From Companilactobacillus musae (GTDB lineage Bacteria; Bacillota; Bacilli; Lactobacillales; Lactobacillaceae), in NCBI RefSeq assembly GCF_003967595.1, contig NZ_BIFW01000001.1, forward strand, positions 643,205-707,204: DNA of 64,000 nt. The letters are read 5' to 3'. Each line of letters starts with the position of its first letter. The stretch's first letter is position 1. The position numbers were made by a program, and so were the translations under genes. Below the pieces are notes generated by a model. The model was given only the letters and a program-made list of their open reading frames with translations. It was not told the DNA's origin and searched no databases. Positions 45,382 to 54,666 of the stretch are shown here, one piece after another.

Positions 45382-46803
45382 ACCCAACACTAATAGTACA
45401 AGAGAAGCAATGTAAATATTGTGCAATCCTGAAAAAAGAATTTGTCGCATTTTGGGTAAAAGTTGATTTGGCAATGAACTCGCTGTTTGCGGATCAATCA
45501 ACTTGTTCATCATATCAACCGTAATACGACTATCACTAGCAGCCCCTTTAGCCAAAGCCATATTCAAAACAATTCCATATACTGAAACCATCATTGACTG
45601 ACCAATAGTTCTTAACAAGGTATTAAAACTAGTAGCAACACCAACATTTTCTGGTTCAACAACTGTTTGAGCTGTTACTGTGGTAGTTGTAATAGTTAGT
45701 CCAAAACCTAACCCCGCAATACCAGCTAACATACAGAAGTACCAAAATGGCGTGGTAGCATTGGCCATCAACAATAATCCATTAGCAATTGCTAGGAAAA
45801 ATAAACTGATGTAAATGACACGATTGGGTGCCATTTTTTTTATTAGCGTTCCAGCCCAGAAAGATCCAAAAATCCAGACAATTGAACTTGGAGTAACAGC
45901 AAAACCCCCCATTGAAGGACTCAAACCTAAAATTCCCTGCATCCAAGTGGGGATATAAGCTTCAAAACCTATCAAAAAACCACTGACTAACAAAGCTAGG
46001 ATATTTTGAATAACGAAAGTCTTATTTTTGAAAAGTTCCAATGGCAAAATTGGATCACTAACATGCTTCTCTACATGAATAAATACAAAGACCGAAATAA
46101 TTGAAACTAATACTAATCCTAACGGCAAAATCATATTGCCACTACCAATATTTTGTAGAGCTAACATCAGCGGCAACAACACCAAAATCAACATAATTGT
46201 TCCCAAATAATCTATTTTTAATTTCTCATGTTCTTTTTTATCTTCCTTAAAGTAGAACCAAATTAACCCCATCGTTAATAATCCAACTGGTAAGTTAATC
46301 AAAAAGGCCCAATGCCAACTCAACTTTTCAACAATAAAACCACCTAATAGTGGTGCGATAACTGCTGCAATTCCCCAAGCGGAACCATTAAGTCCTAATA
46401 TTCGAGCTCTTTTTTCAAGTGGGTAGATATCAGCAATAATTGTAAATGTTAATGGTTGAATCGCTCCTGAACCAATTCCTTGAATCACTCGAGCTAAAAT
46501 TAATGTCAACATTGAATTAGACATTGCACATAAAGTCGATCCAATTACGAAAATAACAAGTCCAATCAACAAAATTGGTTTACGGCCGACTATATCTGAT
46601 AACTTTCCATAAATTGGTGTGGCAACAGCAGTCATTAATAAATAAATTGAAAAGACCCAATTCATTAAACTAACTCCATGTAAACTACCGATAATCGTTG
46701 GCATCGCTGTTGAAACAATTGTTCCCTCAATTGCCGTCATAAAAGTTGCGATAAAAACAGCAATCGTAACGATCACAACATTTGATTGATTTTTTTGTGC
46801 CAT
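45328..46803 (-). CDS. MFS multidrug transporter, DHA2 family (14 helices)
   Basis: A 491-residue exporter with about 14 predicted helices, N-terminal motif (AIEGTIVSTAMPTIIGSL) and motif A (GKLSDIVGRKPILL) typical of the EmrB/QacA group driven by protons. Substrates cannot be told. The ATG at 46803 has GGGAGG upstream. It follows metK on the same strand after a terminator, and its 3' end overlaps the PAP2 gene. Confidence 0.9.
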   Translation of the reverse strand: MAQKNQSNVVIVTIAVFIATFMTAIEGTIVSTAMPTIIGSLHGVSLMNWVFSIYLLMTAVATPIYGKLSDIVGRKPILLIGLVIFVIGSTLCAMSNSMLTLILARVIQGIGSGAIQPLTFTIIADIYPLEKRARILGLNGSAWGIAAVIAPLLGGFIVEKLSWHWAFLINLPVGLLTMGLIWFYFKEDKKEHEKLKIDYLGTIMLILVLLPLMLALQNIGSGNMILPLGLVLVSIISVFVFIHVEKHVSDPILPLELFKNKTFVIQNILALLVSGFLIGFEAYIPTWMQGILGLSPSMGGFAVTPSSIVWIFGSFWAGTLIKKMAPNRVIYISLFFLAIANGLLLMANATTPFWYFCMLAGIAGLGFGLTITTTTVTAQTVVEPENVGVATSFNTLLRTIGQSMMVSVYGIVLNMALAKGAASDSRITVDMMNKLIDPQTASSLPNQLLPKMRQILFSGLHNIYIASLVLLVLGLILNAFELKNRKILGSE

Positions 46804-46820
46804 TAAATAATTCCTCCCAT

Positions 46821-46866
46821 AAAAAAAGAGACGTTTCCTAAAGATAAACTTTAAGAACGCCTCTGT
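46821..46866 (-). terminator. Terminator between metK and the MFS gene
   Basis: An imperfect stem (AGAGACG..CTAAAG with CTTTAAG..CGCCTCT) ends on the - strand in TTTTTTT, 9 bases from the metK stop. Confidence 0.75.
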
Positions 46867-46875
46867 AATCACCGA

Positions 46876-48069
46876 TTAAATTTTTAAGAAACTCTTGATA
46901 TCATCAACTTTATCAAGTTTTTCCCATGGTAAATCGATATCTGTACGTCCGAAGTGACCATATGCGGCCGTCTTCTTATAAATTGGTCTTTGTAGATCAA
47001 GCATTTGAATGATACCTAATGGACGAAGATCAAAGAATTTGTTAATAACTTCTTCAATTTGTTCTTCTGAAAGATCACTGGTACCAAATGTATCAACATG
47101 AATTGATACAGGTTTTGCTACACCAATAGCGTAAGCAATTTGAATTTCAACCTTTTCAGCAACGCCAGCAGCAACAAGATTCTTAGCAATATATCTTGCA
47201 GCATAACTTGCTGAACGGTCAACTTTAGTAGCATCCTTACCAGAAAAGGCACCACCACCATGACGAGCAAAGCCACCATATGTATCAACGATAACTTTAC
47301 GTCCTGTAAGACCTGAATCTCCTTCAGGTCCACCAATAACGAAACGACCAGTAGGATTAATTAAAATCTTTGTCTTGTCGTCCATCATATCTGTAGGAAC
47401 AACTTCATCAATAACATACTTTTTGATATCTTTTTGAACTTGTTCCAAACTAGCCTCAGCTTTATGTTGAGTACTCAAAACAATTGTATCGACACGAACA
47501 GGATGATCATTTTCATCATATTCAATTGTTACTTGTGACTTAGCGTCAGGCATCAAATAATCAATTGTTCCATTTTTTCTAACTTCAGCTGTCTTTCTCA
47601 TTAGCTTATGAGCTAGAGAAATTGGTAAAGGCATAAACTCTTTAGTTTCATTAGTAGCGAAGCCAAAAACAAAACCTTGATCACCAGCACCGATTTGATC
47701 CAATGGATCTTTATCATTGTTACCACGTTCTTCAAGTGCATCATCAACACCCTGGGCAATATCAGGAGATTGTTCATCTAGTGCAACTAGTACGGCACAA
47801 CTATTACCGTTAAAACCAGGATTAGCACCATCATAGCCAATATCTGTGATTGTTTTACGAACAACACTTTGAATATCAACATATGCGGAAGTTGAAATCT
47901 CACCTACAACTAGCACTAAACCAGTTGTAACAGTTGTCTCACAGGCAACACGTGCATCTTTATCCTTTGCTAAAATAGCATCGAGAATTGCATCACTTAT
48001 TTGATCAGCAACTTTATCTGGATGTCCTTCTGAAACTGATTCAGAAGTAAATAAATAATTTTTTGACAT
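46876..48069 (-). CDS. metK: S-adenosylmethionine synthetase
   Basis: MetK makes SAM from methionine and ATP. The 397-residue protein carries [18 protein letters not shown] at the start, GAGDQG and the P-loop-like [18 protein letters not shown]. The ATG at 48069 lies 8 bases after AAGGTGG, the ribosome binding site that forms part of the SMK riboswitch, so translation should fall when SAM is high. Confidence 0.97.
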   Translation of the reverse strand: MSKNYLFTSESVSEGHPDKVADQISDAILDAILAKDKDARVACETTVTTGLVLVVGEISTSAYVDIQSVVRKTITDIGYDGANPGFNGNSCAVLVALDEQSPDIAQGVDDALEERGNNDKDPLDQIGAGDQGFVFGFATNETKEFMPLPISLAHKLMRKTAEVRKNGTIDYLMPDAKSQVTIEYDENDHPVRVDTIVLSTQHKAEASLEQVQKDIKKYVIDEVVPTDMMDDKTKILINPTGRFVIGGPEGDSGLTGRKVIVDTYGGFARHGGGAFSGKDATKVDRSASYAARYIAKNLVAAGVAEKVEIQIAYAIGVAKPVSIHVDTFGTSDLSEEQIEEVINKFFDLRPLGIIQMLDLQRPIYKKTAAYGHFGRTDIDLPWEKLDKVDDIKSFLKI

Positions 48070-48140
48070 ATCTTTTCCACCTTTTCGGTTACAGGGCCTC
48101 TCCTTAAACAAAAAAAGGATCCCATCAGGAACCTTTTAAT
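48070..48140 (-). promoter_or_regulatory. SMK-box (SAM-III) riboswitch of metK
   Basis: The leader has, in order on the - strand, GGTTCCTGATGGGATCC, an ATCCTT/AAGGAG hairpin, and CCCTGTAACCGAAAAGGTGGAA, matching the SAM-III consensus known from Enterococcus metK. The Shine-Dalgarno region (GGTGGAA) can pair with the TTCC of the first segment; SAM would stabilise the pairing and block ribosomes. Confidence 0.85.
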
Positions 48141-48181
48141 AGGTTAACACAAACTAATTACATTTTCATGAAAAAATCGGT

Positions 48182-48210
48182 TTGACGTTAATCTTTTTCT
48201 ACATTAATAT
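48182..48210 (+). promoter_or_regulatory. Predicted promoter of the membrane-protein gene
   Basis: TTGACG (48182-48187), 17-bp spacer, TAATAT (48205-48210). Confidence 0.5.
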
Positions 48211-48235
48211 TATTTTATGATTAGAAGGAGAACCC

Positions 48236-48910
48236 ATGGACAAGTTAAAATCTAAAAAGTTATTAGCAGCTTTAGTGGAATTTATCAGCTACCACATCTT
48301 TCCATTTATTTTTATTTTCGTACATGATTTAAATAACTATTCACTTCATGGTTTTTTAATTATTATGGTAGCCATGGTGGCTTTGTATAAAGAATTCATT
48401 CTGACATTGAACCCTAACAGATACTTCCATATTCTATATAGTGTAATTTATTTAATTCTAATGTTACTATCTCTACATTCATTGAATCTCTTCGTCATGA
48501 TTCTAGTCTTTGCTCAACTAGCATTTTTATATATGATTCGCTATTTACCCGATAATTATAAAAATATTGCTTCATTAGTTGAAAACTTCGTTGTGCCGAG
48601 TTTCATGTCAATTGCTCTAGCCTTCACCTATATGCATTTTATTTCAGTTACATTTGTCGTTCCTCTACTATTAGTAAATTTGGCAACTGTCCTAATTAAC
48701 TACTTTGAAGGTAGTAAATTGGATTATATTGAGTTAATTGCTATTTCGGTTTTAAGCGTATTACTTTTCCTACTAAACTATATTAGTATGTGGACTGCAT
48801 TGGTCATAGTTGTTTTTGTGGTTACCATGTCGTTGCTGAAAAAGTATCGCAATTTTTCACAGCCAAATCTATTCTACCGGGTTATCGGAAATTTAATTTT
48901 AATCATCTAA
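48236..48910 (+). CDS. Polytopic membrane protein of unknown function
   Basis: 224 residues, nearly all in six or seven hydrophobic helices, with a short basic N-terminus (MDKLKSKK) and a basic tail. No catalytic or transporter motif is visible and I do not recognise it. GAAGGAG precedes the ATG by 5 bases. It is divergent from metK and has its own promoter and terminator. Confidence 0.7.
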   Translation: MDKLKSKKLLAALVEFISYHIFPFIFIFVHDLNNYSLHGFLIIMVAMVALYKEFILTLNPNRYFHILYSVIYLILMLLSLHSLNLFVMILVFAQLAFLYMIRYLPDNYKNIASLVENFVVPSFMSIALAFTYMHFISVTFVVPLLLVNLATVLINYFEGSKLDYIELIAISVLSVLLFLLNYISMWTALVIVVFVVTMSLLKKYRNFSQPNLFYRVIGNLILII

Positions 48911-48940
48911 GGTTTGGAAAAATTATTCCAAACTTTTTTA
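48911..48940 (+). terminator. Terminator of the membrane-protein gene
   Basis: GTTTGGAA / TTCCAAAC stem with a 6-base loop and six T. Confidence 0.9.
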
Positions 48941-48999
48941 TTTTTAAAAATGAAGCAACAAAAAAACACCCAACCTAAGTTAGATGTTCTTCGTCTTTG

Positions 49000-49073
49000 A
49001 TGGAGGATACAGGGATCGAACCTGTGACCTCCTGCTTGTAAGGCAGATGCTCTCCCAGCTGAGCTAATCCTCC
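49000..49073 (-). tRNA. tRNA-Val (anticodon TAC), with an extra base in the T-arm
   Basis: Acceptor GGAGGAT/ATCCTCC, discriminator A, D-stem GCTC/GAGC, anticodon loop CTTACAA giving TAC. The T-arm reads ACAGG-GTTCGATC-CCTGT, i.e. an 8-base loop instead of 7, making the gene 74 nt. Confidence 0.88.
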
Positions 49074-49077
49074 AAAA

Positions 49078-49149
49078 TGACCCGTACGAGATTTGAACTC
49101 ATGTTACCGCCGTGAAAGGGCGGTGTCTTAACCACTTGACCAACGGGTC
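49078..49149 (-). tRNA. tRNA-Glu (anticodon TTC)
   Basis: 72 nt, acceptor GACCCGT/ACGGGTC, discriminator A, anticodon loop CTTTCAC giving TTC, normal 7-base T-loop. It is 4 bases from tRNA-Val and cotranscribed with it. Confidence 0.95.
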
Positions 49150-49273
49150 ATAAATATTTATTTATGTATTGCTCTCTCAAGCACAAGAAATATAATACAA
49201 TAATAATATATGGGTGGCAAGCTTTTTTTTAAACTTTTTTGATTTTTTTTGAAAAATAGGAGGATAATGAATT

Positions 49274-49897
49274 TTGAACGTGCAAAAATACTTTGAAACG
49301 GCTGAAACAATGGACTTAGCTAAGGACATGTTAGGACACACTTTTACGTACAAATCAGAACAAGGAACCTTCTGTGGTCTCATCGTCGAAACCGAAGCCT
49401 ACTTGGGACCTATCGACATGGCAGCTCACAGTTATAATGGACGCCACACTAAGGCTAATGACCCACTTTATCAGGCTGGTGGAACAATTTATATTTATTC
49501 AATTCATAGTTGGTTAGACATGGATATCAGTATTCAAAAAGCCGGTACTCCAAATGGTGTCCTGATTAGGGCTCTACAACCACTTGAAGGAATTGACCAG
49601 ATGGAAGAAAACCGTGGTAAAACTGGTTTTGAAACTACTAACGGACCAGCTAAATGGATGGCTGCTTTTGGAATTAAAAATAAAGAACTTTCCGGAACAA
49701 AATTAAATGAAAGTAATTTTATTTTTTCCGAAAAAAAAATCCAAATCCCTAAAAATATTTTAGCAACACCTAGAATTGGCGTGAAAAATAAGGAACCTTG
49801 GACTTCAAAAAATATGCGTTTTATTGTAGAGGGCAATCCTTATGTTTCGAAATTGCCTAAACGTGATATGAATTTAGATACTTACGGTTGGCTATAG
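49274..49897 (+). CDS. 3-methyladenine DNA glycosylase (AAG/MPG family)
   Basis: This 207-residue enzyme removes alkylated purines from DNA. Family marks are VETEAYLGPIDMAAHSYNGRHT (catalytic Glu region), the beta-hairpin with GGTIYIYSIHSWLDMDI, and VLIRALQPLEG. The start is TTG at 49274 with TAGGAGG 10 bases upstream; the nearby ATG is out of frame. Its stop codon overlaps, on the opposite strand, the stop of the convergent P-type ATPase in the palindrome CTATAG. Confidence 0.92.
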   Translation: MNVQKYFETAETMDLAKDMLGHTFTYKSEQGTFCGLIVETEAYLGPIDMAAHSYNGRHTKANDPLYQAGGTIYIYSIHSWLDMDISIQKAGTPNGVLIRALQPLEGIDQMEENRGKTGFETTNGPAKWMAAFGIKNKELSGTKLNESNFIFSEKKIQIPKNILATPRIGVKNKEPWTSKNMRFIVEGNPYVSKLPKRDMNLDTYGWL

Positions 49898-51691
49898 GCG
49901 ATCACTACGTGCTCTTAAAGCGTAGAGAATTGCAACTGTATCAACTACCTCTTGCAACATGGCACCAATGATTGTTGGAATTAGACCAAAGGCAGCAATA
50001 ACCATCAATGCAATACAAATGAAGATTCCAATCAACACGGCTTCTTTAGCAACCTTCATTGTATCGTGAGCAATTTTAACAACTGTACTTACCTTGCTGA
50101 GATCGTCCTGCAAAATAACAGCATCAGCTGACTCACTTGCAGCATTAGCACCTTTATACCCCATTGCAATACCAACATCTGCCAATGCAAGTGCTGGAGC
50201 ATCATTGACCCCATCTCCAACCATAATCGTTGGATGATAACTTTTATCTAAACCATTAATAATTTTAACCTTATCTGCTGGTAGACTTTGTGGATAAGCT
50301 TTTGTAATACCTACTTCAGAGGCAACCATTTCGGTTGCCTCTTTTTTGTCACCTGAAATCATTAAGATATTGGGAATACCAAAACCCTTTAATTTTTGAA
50401 TTGTCGTTTTAGCCTCTGGACGAATTTGATCTAATAAACTATAAACACCGGCATACTTGCCATCAACAGAAACATAGACGCCTGATCCTTTTACTTCAGG
50501 AACTTTCTCATCAGTCACAAATTCCCCTTGCCCGACTTTTATTAAATGACCATCAATTGTCCCAACAATTCCTTCAGCTGTTATTTCCTTTAAATCAGTT
50601 GCTTCTTGTAAGGGAACCGTCTGAGTTCTCGCATAGTCTACAATTGCTTGAGCCATGACATGACTAGAGTTTTGTTCAATCGAGGCGGCATATCCCAAAA
50701 CTTGTTTTTTATCAAAGTCTGGAGCAATGCTAACTTCATCAACAACCAATTTACCTTTAGTAATCGTTCCTGTTTTATCAAAGGCAACCGTTTTAGCCGA
50801 ATTTAACTTTTCTAAGGCTGTCCCTGATTTGATAATAATCCCATTACGACTAGTACGGCTCATACCAGAAACAAAGGCAATCGGTGCTGCCAAAATCAAA
50901 GGACAAGGTGAAGCGACAACTAAAACTTGGGCTATTCTAACTGGATCTTTGGAAATATACCAAGCTAATCCAGCAATAACGTATGCAATCAAAGTAAAAG
51001 GCACAGCGTATCTATCCGCTAATCGTACAAAATGAGCTGGATGCATCTCTGATTCCTTAACCAGTTTAACGATTGCTTGATATTCTGAATCTGCCGCAAT
51101 CTTTTCAGCTCTGATTCTAAAGGGATTTTCACCATTAATTGATCCTGACATAACGTGAATATCTTTTTTTACATTAACTGGCATTGATTCGCCTGTTAAA
51201 GATGATTCATCAACTTCAGATTGTCCGTCAATTACCACCCCATCGACTGGAACCTGTTCTTTAGGACGAATTAACAATTCATCTCCAACTTTAACTTCAT
51301 CGATATCAATATCAGTAATGTCTTCCTTGTCGATCAGATGTGCCTGTGACGGTGTATTGTCGAGTAAAGATTTTAATTCACTTTTAGCTTTATTGGCAGC
51401 ATATTCTTCCAAAGTATCTCCACCAGTGAGCATCAAAAGAACAATCCAACCAGCCCAATATTGACCAAGTACAATGGTTGCAACAATTGCTGTTATTGCT
51501 AATAAATCTATTCCAAAATCTCCAGATTTCAAAACCTTGATCATATCAATAAACATAATCAAAGCTAACAACAATCCTAAAATACTAATAATCAATTGGG
51601 CGTATCCTGTTAAATGAAAAACAAATTCCAAAATGGCAGCAATAAAACCTATGGTTAAGGTTCCATATAGTTTGATTTTATCTGAATTCAT
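49892..51691 (-). CDS. P1B-type heavy-metal ATPase with SPC motif
   Basis: A 599-residue metal-exporting ATPase: actuator TGES (166-169), membrane SPC motif (261-263, VVASPCPLILAAP), phosphorylated D305 in DKTGTITKG, and the hinge GDGVNDAPALALADVG. It has no N-terminal metal-binding domain. SPC rather than CPC/CPH points to the P1B-4-like group (Co, Fe or Zn), but the last helix has QEVVDT in place of the HEGGT of that group, so substrate is open. It is monocistronic; no regulator is adjacent. Confidence 0.88.
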   Translation of the reverse strand: MNSDKIKLYGTLTIGFIAAILEFVFHLTGYAQLIISILGLLLALIMFIDMIKVLKSGDFGIDLLAITAIVATIVLGQYWAGWIVLLMLTGGDTLEEYAANKAKSELKSLLDNTPSQAHLIDKEDITDIDIDEVKVGDELLIRPKEQVPVDGVVIDGQSEVDESSLTGESMPVNVKKDIHVMSGSINGENPFRIRAEKIAADSEYQAIVKLVKESEMHPAHFVRLADRYAVPFTLIAYVIAGLAWYISKDPVRIAQVLVVASPCPLILAAPIAFVSGMSRTSRNGIIIKSGTALEKLNSAKTVAFDKTGTITKGKLVVDEVSIAPDFDKKQVLGYAASIEQNSSHVMAQAIVDYARTQTVPLQEATDLKEITAEGIVGTIDGHLIKVGQGEFVTDEKVPEVKGSGVYVSVDGKYAGVYSLLDQIRPEAKTTIQKLKGFGIPNILMISGDKKEATEMVASEVGITKAYPQSLPADKVKIINGLDKSYHPTIMVGDGVNDAPALALADVGIAMGYKGANAASESADAVILQDDLSKVSTVVKIAHDTMKVAKEAVLIGIFICIALMVIAAFGLIPTIIGAMLQEVVDTVAILYALRARSDRL

Positions 51692-51897
51692 ATAATCACG
51701 ATCCCTTCCAAATTAATTTCTATCCTTACCTTGATTATAACTATTTTATTTTTAAAATTAAATAACTATTTGGAATCATTCCTATTTAAATATCATTTTA
51801 ATTTTGTGTCTATAAATAGCTACATTAGTAAACTTTGATTCACTTTTTTAATTTGTAAATAATCCAATTTATGTTATATAAAAATGATTTTTGACAA

Positions 51898-51932
51898 AGA
51901 AAAAAGCCATATCAAAACTGATATGGCTTTCT
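51898..51932 (-). terminator. Terminator of the 12-helix transporter gene
   Basis: A 12-bp perfect stem (AAAGCCATATCA / TGATATGGCTTT, arms 51903-51914 and 51919-51930) with a 4-base loop; on the - strand it ends in TTTTTTCTTT. The stretch 51692-51897 is AT-rich and otherwise empty. Confidence 0.85.
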
Positions 51933-51988
51933 ATTTATCAACTGATAAAATATAATTATTCTGGCTTTTTTATCGTTATAACGCCTGA

Positions 51989-53299
51989 TCACTCTTTTTC
52001 ACGAGCAAAGTAGAAAGTTACTGCAGCGTATAAGAAGACAACTGCTGTTATGAAAATATGAACTCCATATAAAATCGTGCCATTAGGTCCTGACGAAACA
52101 TTACTATTAAAGAACCCTAAAGCATTTATCTTCATAAAATAACTTATAAAATAAATCGTAGTCATATAGACTAATTGCTGTGATACATTACCAACACATG
52201 ATAGTTGATATTTAATTAAAAAGGCTCTTTCCGCGTCTAAATTAGGATGCGTATATAACGCATCATTCAAAATACGATTATCTGTACCGACAAATATCGC
52301 ACAAAGGAACAATCCCAAGAAATAAGTATAATTAAATAATGCCAAAACCAGTCCTAACAATAATAATGGATAACGCCAAGACTGATGTTTCTTCAATAAC
52401 ACTGGTCCTAATTCAAATCCAATTAAGTATATTGCATAAATCAACATCAATGAATTAAATCCAAAGCGAATTGTACTATCAAAAACCGCATAAAGCATGA
52501 CATAATTCATCACTACCCCACGGTTAATAGCTACCAAACTAACTGGGAAAATTTTTTTATGAATTCCAATTTGATAATAAGCTAAAAATAAAAACAACAT
52601 TATAGCCGCCACACTAATAAGTAAATCAAACGTATTAGAGACGGCCTTCAATCTCGTATAACGAATAATAAAAACTAGCATAACCAAACTGGCTAGAACT
52701 ATCAGACTAAACAAGGAATTAACTTTAAATCTAGGTTTCTTTTCCATTCCCTGATAGAAAGTCAACCGATGCGTTATGTTCATCCCTCCGACCATAGCGG
52801 CAAAGAACAAGAAAGCCAATAGAATAAACGATAAACTAAGCAATTTAGTCTTTGTGGCAATTAACTGCACAGCAATTAGTATTATTAACGTCAAAAAAAC
52901 AGACAAAGTGTGCATTCGATTGAACTTGAATTCTTTATCCATTTTTCCGCGGGATCTAACAGTTAAATAATAAGGCCAAATCCAACTGGAAGCTAATCCT
53001 AAAAGAACACCACCAATTACACCTAGAATTGGGTTAGCGGCCCCCAAAATGCAAAGAGAACCAATTACGCCGAACAAACTTGACATTGCTAACATGGTTG
53101 ATGCCGGCAATGTGATAAAAGTCGTCAATAACATGCCCAAAGCCCTAAAGGTATACAGCATTAAAAATGGTAGAGCATAAACAAAGATGCTCTTATTTTG
53201 ATTGTATAATGTCAAACAGAAAAAATACGGTATCGCGACTCCAGCATTGGCCAACAGGTCTAAAACGCCTTCGTTAAATATATTTATTATTCGCTTCAT
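51989..53299 (-). CDS. MFS-like 12-helix membrane transporter of unknown substrate
   Basis: 436 residues with about 12 helices. There is no clear MFS motif A, but the two-halved layout and the loop FYQGMEKKPRFKVN after the sixth helix fit MFS-like putative transporters of lactobacilli. The N-terminal SSWIWPYYLTVRSRGK may be the loop between helices 4 and 5. AGGTGAG precedes the ATG. Substrate and function are unknown. It is a single gene. Confidence 0.75.
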   Translation of the reverse strand: MKRIINIFNEGVLDLLANAGVAIPYFFCLTLYNQNKSIFVYALPFLMLYTFRALGMLLTTFITLPASTMLAMSSLFGVIGSLCILGAANPILGVIGGVLLGLASSWIWPYYLTVRSRGKMDKEFKFNRMHTLSVFLTLIILIAVQLIATKTKLLSLSFILLAFLFFAAMVGGMNITHRLTFYQGMEKKPRFKVNSLFSLIVLASLVMLVFIIRYTRLKAVSNTFDLLISVAAIMLFLFLAYYQIGIHKKIFPVSLVAINRGVVMNYVMLYAVFDSTIRFGFNSLMLIYAIYLIGFELGPVLLKKHQSWRYPLLLLGLVLALFNYTYFLGLFLCAIFVGTDNRILNDALYTHPNLDAERAFLIKYQLSCVGNVSQQLVYMTTIYFISYFMKINALGFFNSNVSSGPNGTILYGVHIFITAVVFLYAAVTFYFAREKE

Positions 53300-53415
53300 T
53301 TTTTTCTCACCTGAAATTAAATGTCTTTAAATATTTTAACAGAAATAATAAAAAAAATATGGACCATAACCTATTTTTGATTCTTTTTCAAATTTAATTA
53401 TTGATTAAAAACAAA

Positions 53416-53475
53416 AACAGCCTCTATTAAGAAAACATTCGAGATATATACCCAAATTTCTTAATAGAAGCTGCT
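53416..53475 (-). terminator. Terminator of the asd operon (member of a hairpin family)
   Basis: Arms around CTATTAAGAAA / TTTCTTAATAG, extended by GCAGC-like ends, with a loop containing CATTCGAGATATAT (53436-53449), identical to 32921-32934. On the - strand it ends in TTTTTGTTTTT. Confidence 0.75.
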
Positions 53476-53580
53476 CATCTTTTAATTAAAAATTCAAAAT
53501 ACTTATCTGACTACAAATGATTGCCTAGAACAAAGACCTTTACAAATATACATATTGAAAAAATCTAATAAGATTTCTTT

Positions 53581-54642
53581 TTATTGAACATGAACTAAAT
53601 CGTCAGCAACTAATCTTTCGGCAATCTGAACTGTATTCCAAGCGGCACCCTTTAACAAGTTGTCAGAAACGACCCACATATTAAAAGCACCTTTATTTTC
53701 AAGATCAGGACGAATTCGACCGACAAATGTATCTCGACTACCAACTGCATTAATTGGTTGAGGATAAACTTGATGAGCTGGATCATCTTGTAAAACAGCT
53801 CCAGGAGCTTCTTTGATGAGTTGTTGAATTTTTTCAGTAGTTGCTGATTCATCTTCAACTTCAATATAAACGGACTCACCATGACTAATTGGAACAGGAA
53901 CTCTGACACAAGTAGCTGTCACTTTGATTTCAGGTGAATTCATATCACCCAACATAATCTTCTTAGTTTCATGAATCATCTTCCACTCTTCATGAGAATA
54001 AAGATTATCTTCCAAAACATCAATTTGTGGTAAGAGGTTGAAAGCTAAAGGATAATGCTCCTTATCGCCCTTCGTTGGAAAAATCTCGGCTTTCATGTCT
54101 TTACCATCCAAATAATCCTGTGCTTCTGAATACAATTCATTCAAGGCACTTTGACCAGCACCACTGGCAGCTTGATAAGTTGAAACAATGATCTGTTTCA
54201 AACCAAATGCCTTACGGATTGGTTCAAGTGCCACCATCATTTGAATTGTTGAACAATTAGGATTTGCGATAATACCATGATGATTATAAAGTGCAGCTTC
54301 ATTAACCTCAGGTACTACCAATGGAACATCTTCTTCCATTCTAAAAGCACTCGTGTTATCAACACAGACAGCTCCACGTTTGACTGCTTCAGGTAAAAGT
54401 TTTTTAGAAACTGCTCCACCAGCTGAAGCCAATACTAAATCGACTCCTTCAAATGATTCTGGCTTAGCTTCCTCAACGATCACATCTTGATCATTGAATT
54501 TTAATTTTTTACCAGCTGAACGATAAGAAGCTAACAGCTTTACCTTTGATACTGGAATAGTTGATTGCTCTAATTGTTGAATTAAACGTGTTCCAACGGC
54601 ACCTGTGGCACCTAAAATTGCTACTGTATATCCATCACTCAT
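53581..54642 (-). CDS. asd: Aspartate-semialdehyde dehydrogenase
   Basis: Asd reduces aspartyl phosphate to aspartate semialdehyde, the branch-point substrate of DapA. The 353-residue enzyme has the nucleotide-binding [10 protein letters not shown] at the start, catalytic Cys in [12 protein letters not shown], and the active-site His region. It is last in the lysine operon, 24 bases after patA, and is followed by a terminator. Confidence 0.95.
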   Translation of the reverse strand: MSDGYTVAILGATGAVGTRLIQQLEQSTIPVSKVKLLASYRSAGKKLKFNDQDVIVEEAKPESFEGVDLVLASAGGAVSKKLLPEAVKRGAVCVDNTSAFRMEEDVPLVVPEVNEAALYNHHGIIANPNCSTIQMMVALEPIRKAFGLKQIIVSTYQAASGAGQSALNELYSEAQDYLDGKDMKAEIFPTKGDKEHYPLAFNLLPQIDVLEDNLYSHEEWKMIHETKKIMLGDMNSPEIKVTATCVRVPVPISHGESVYIEVEDESATTEKIQQLIKEAPGAVLQDDPAHQVYPQPINAVGSRDTFVGRIRPDLENKGAFNMWVVSDNLLKGAAWNTVQIAERLVADDLVHVQ

Positions 54643-54666
54643 AAATCTTCATCCCTTAAATAAAAT

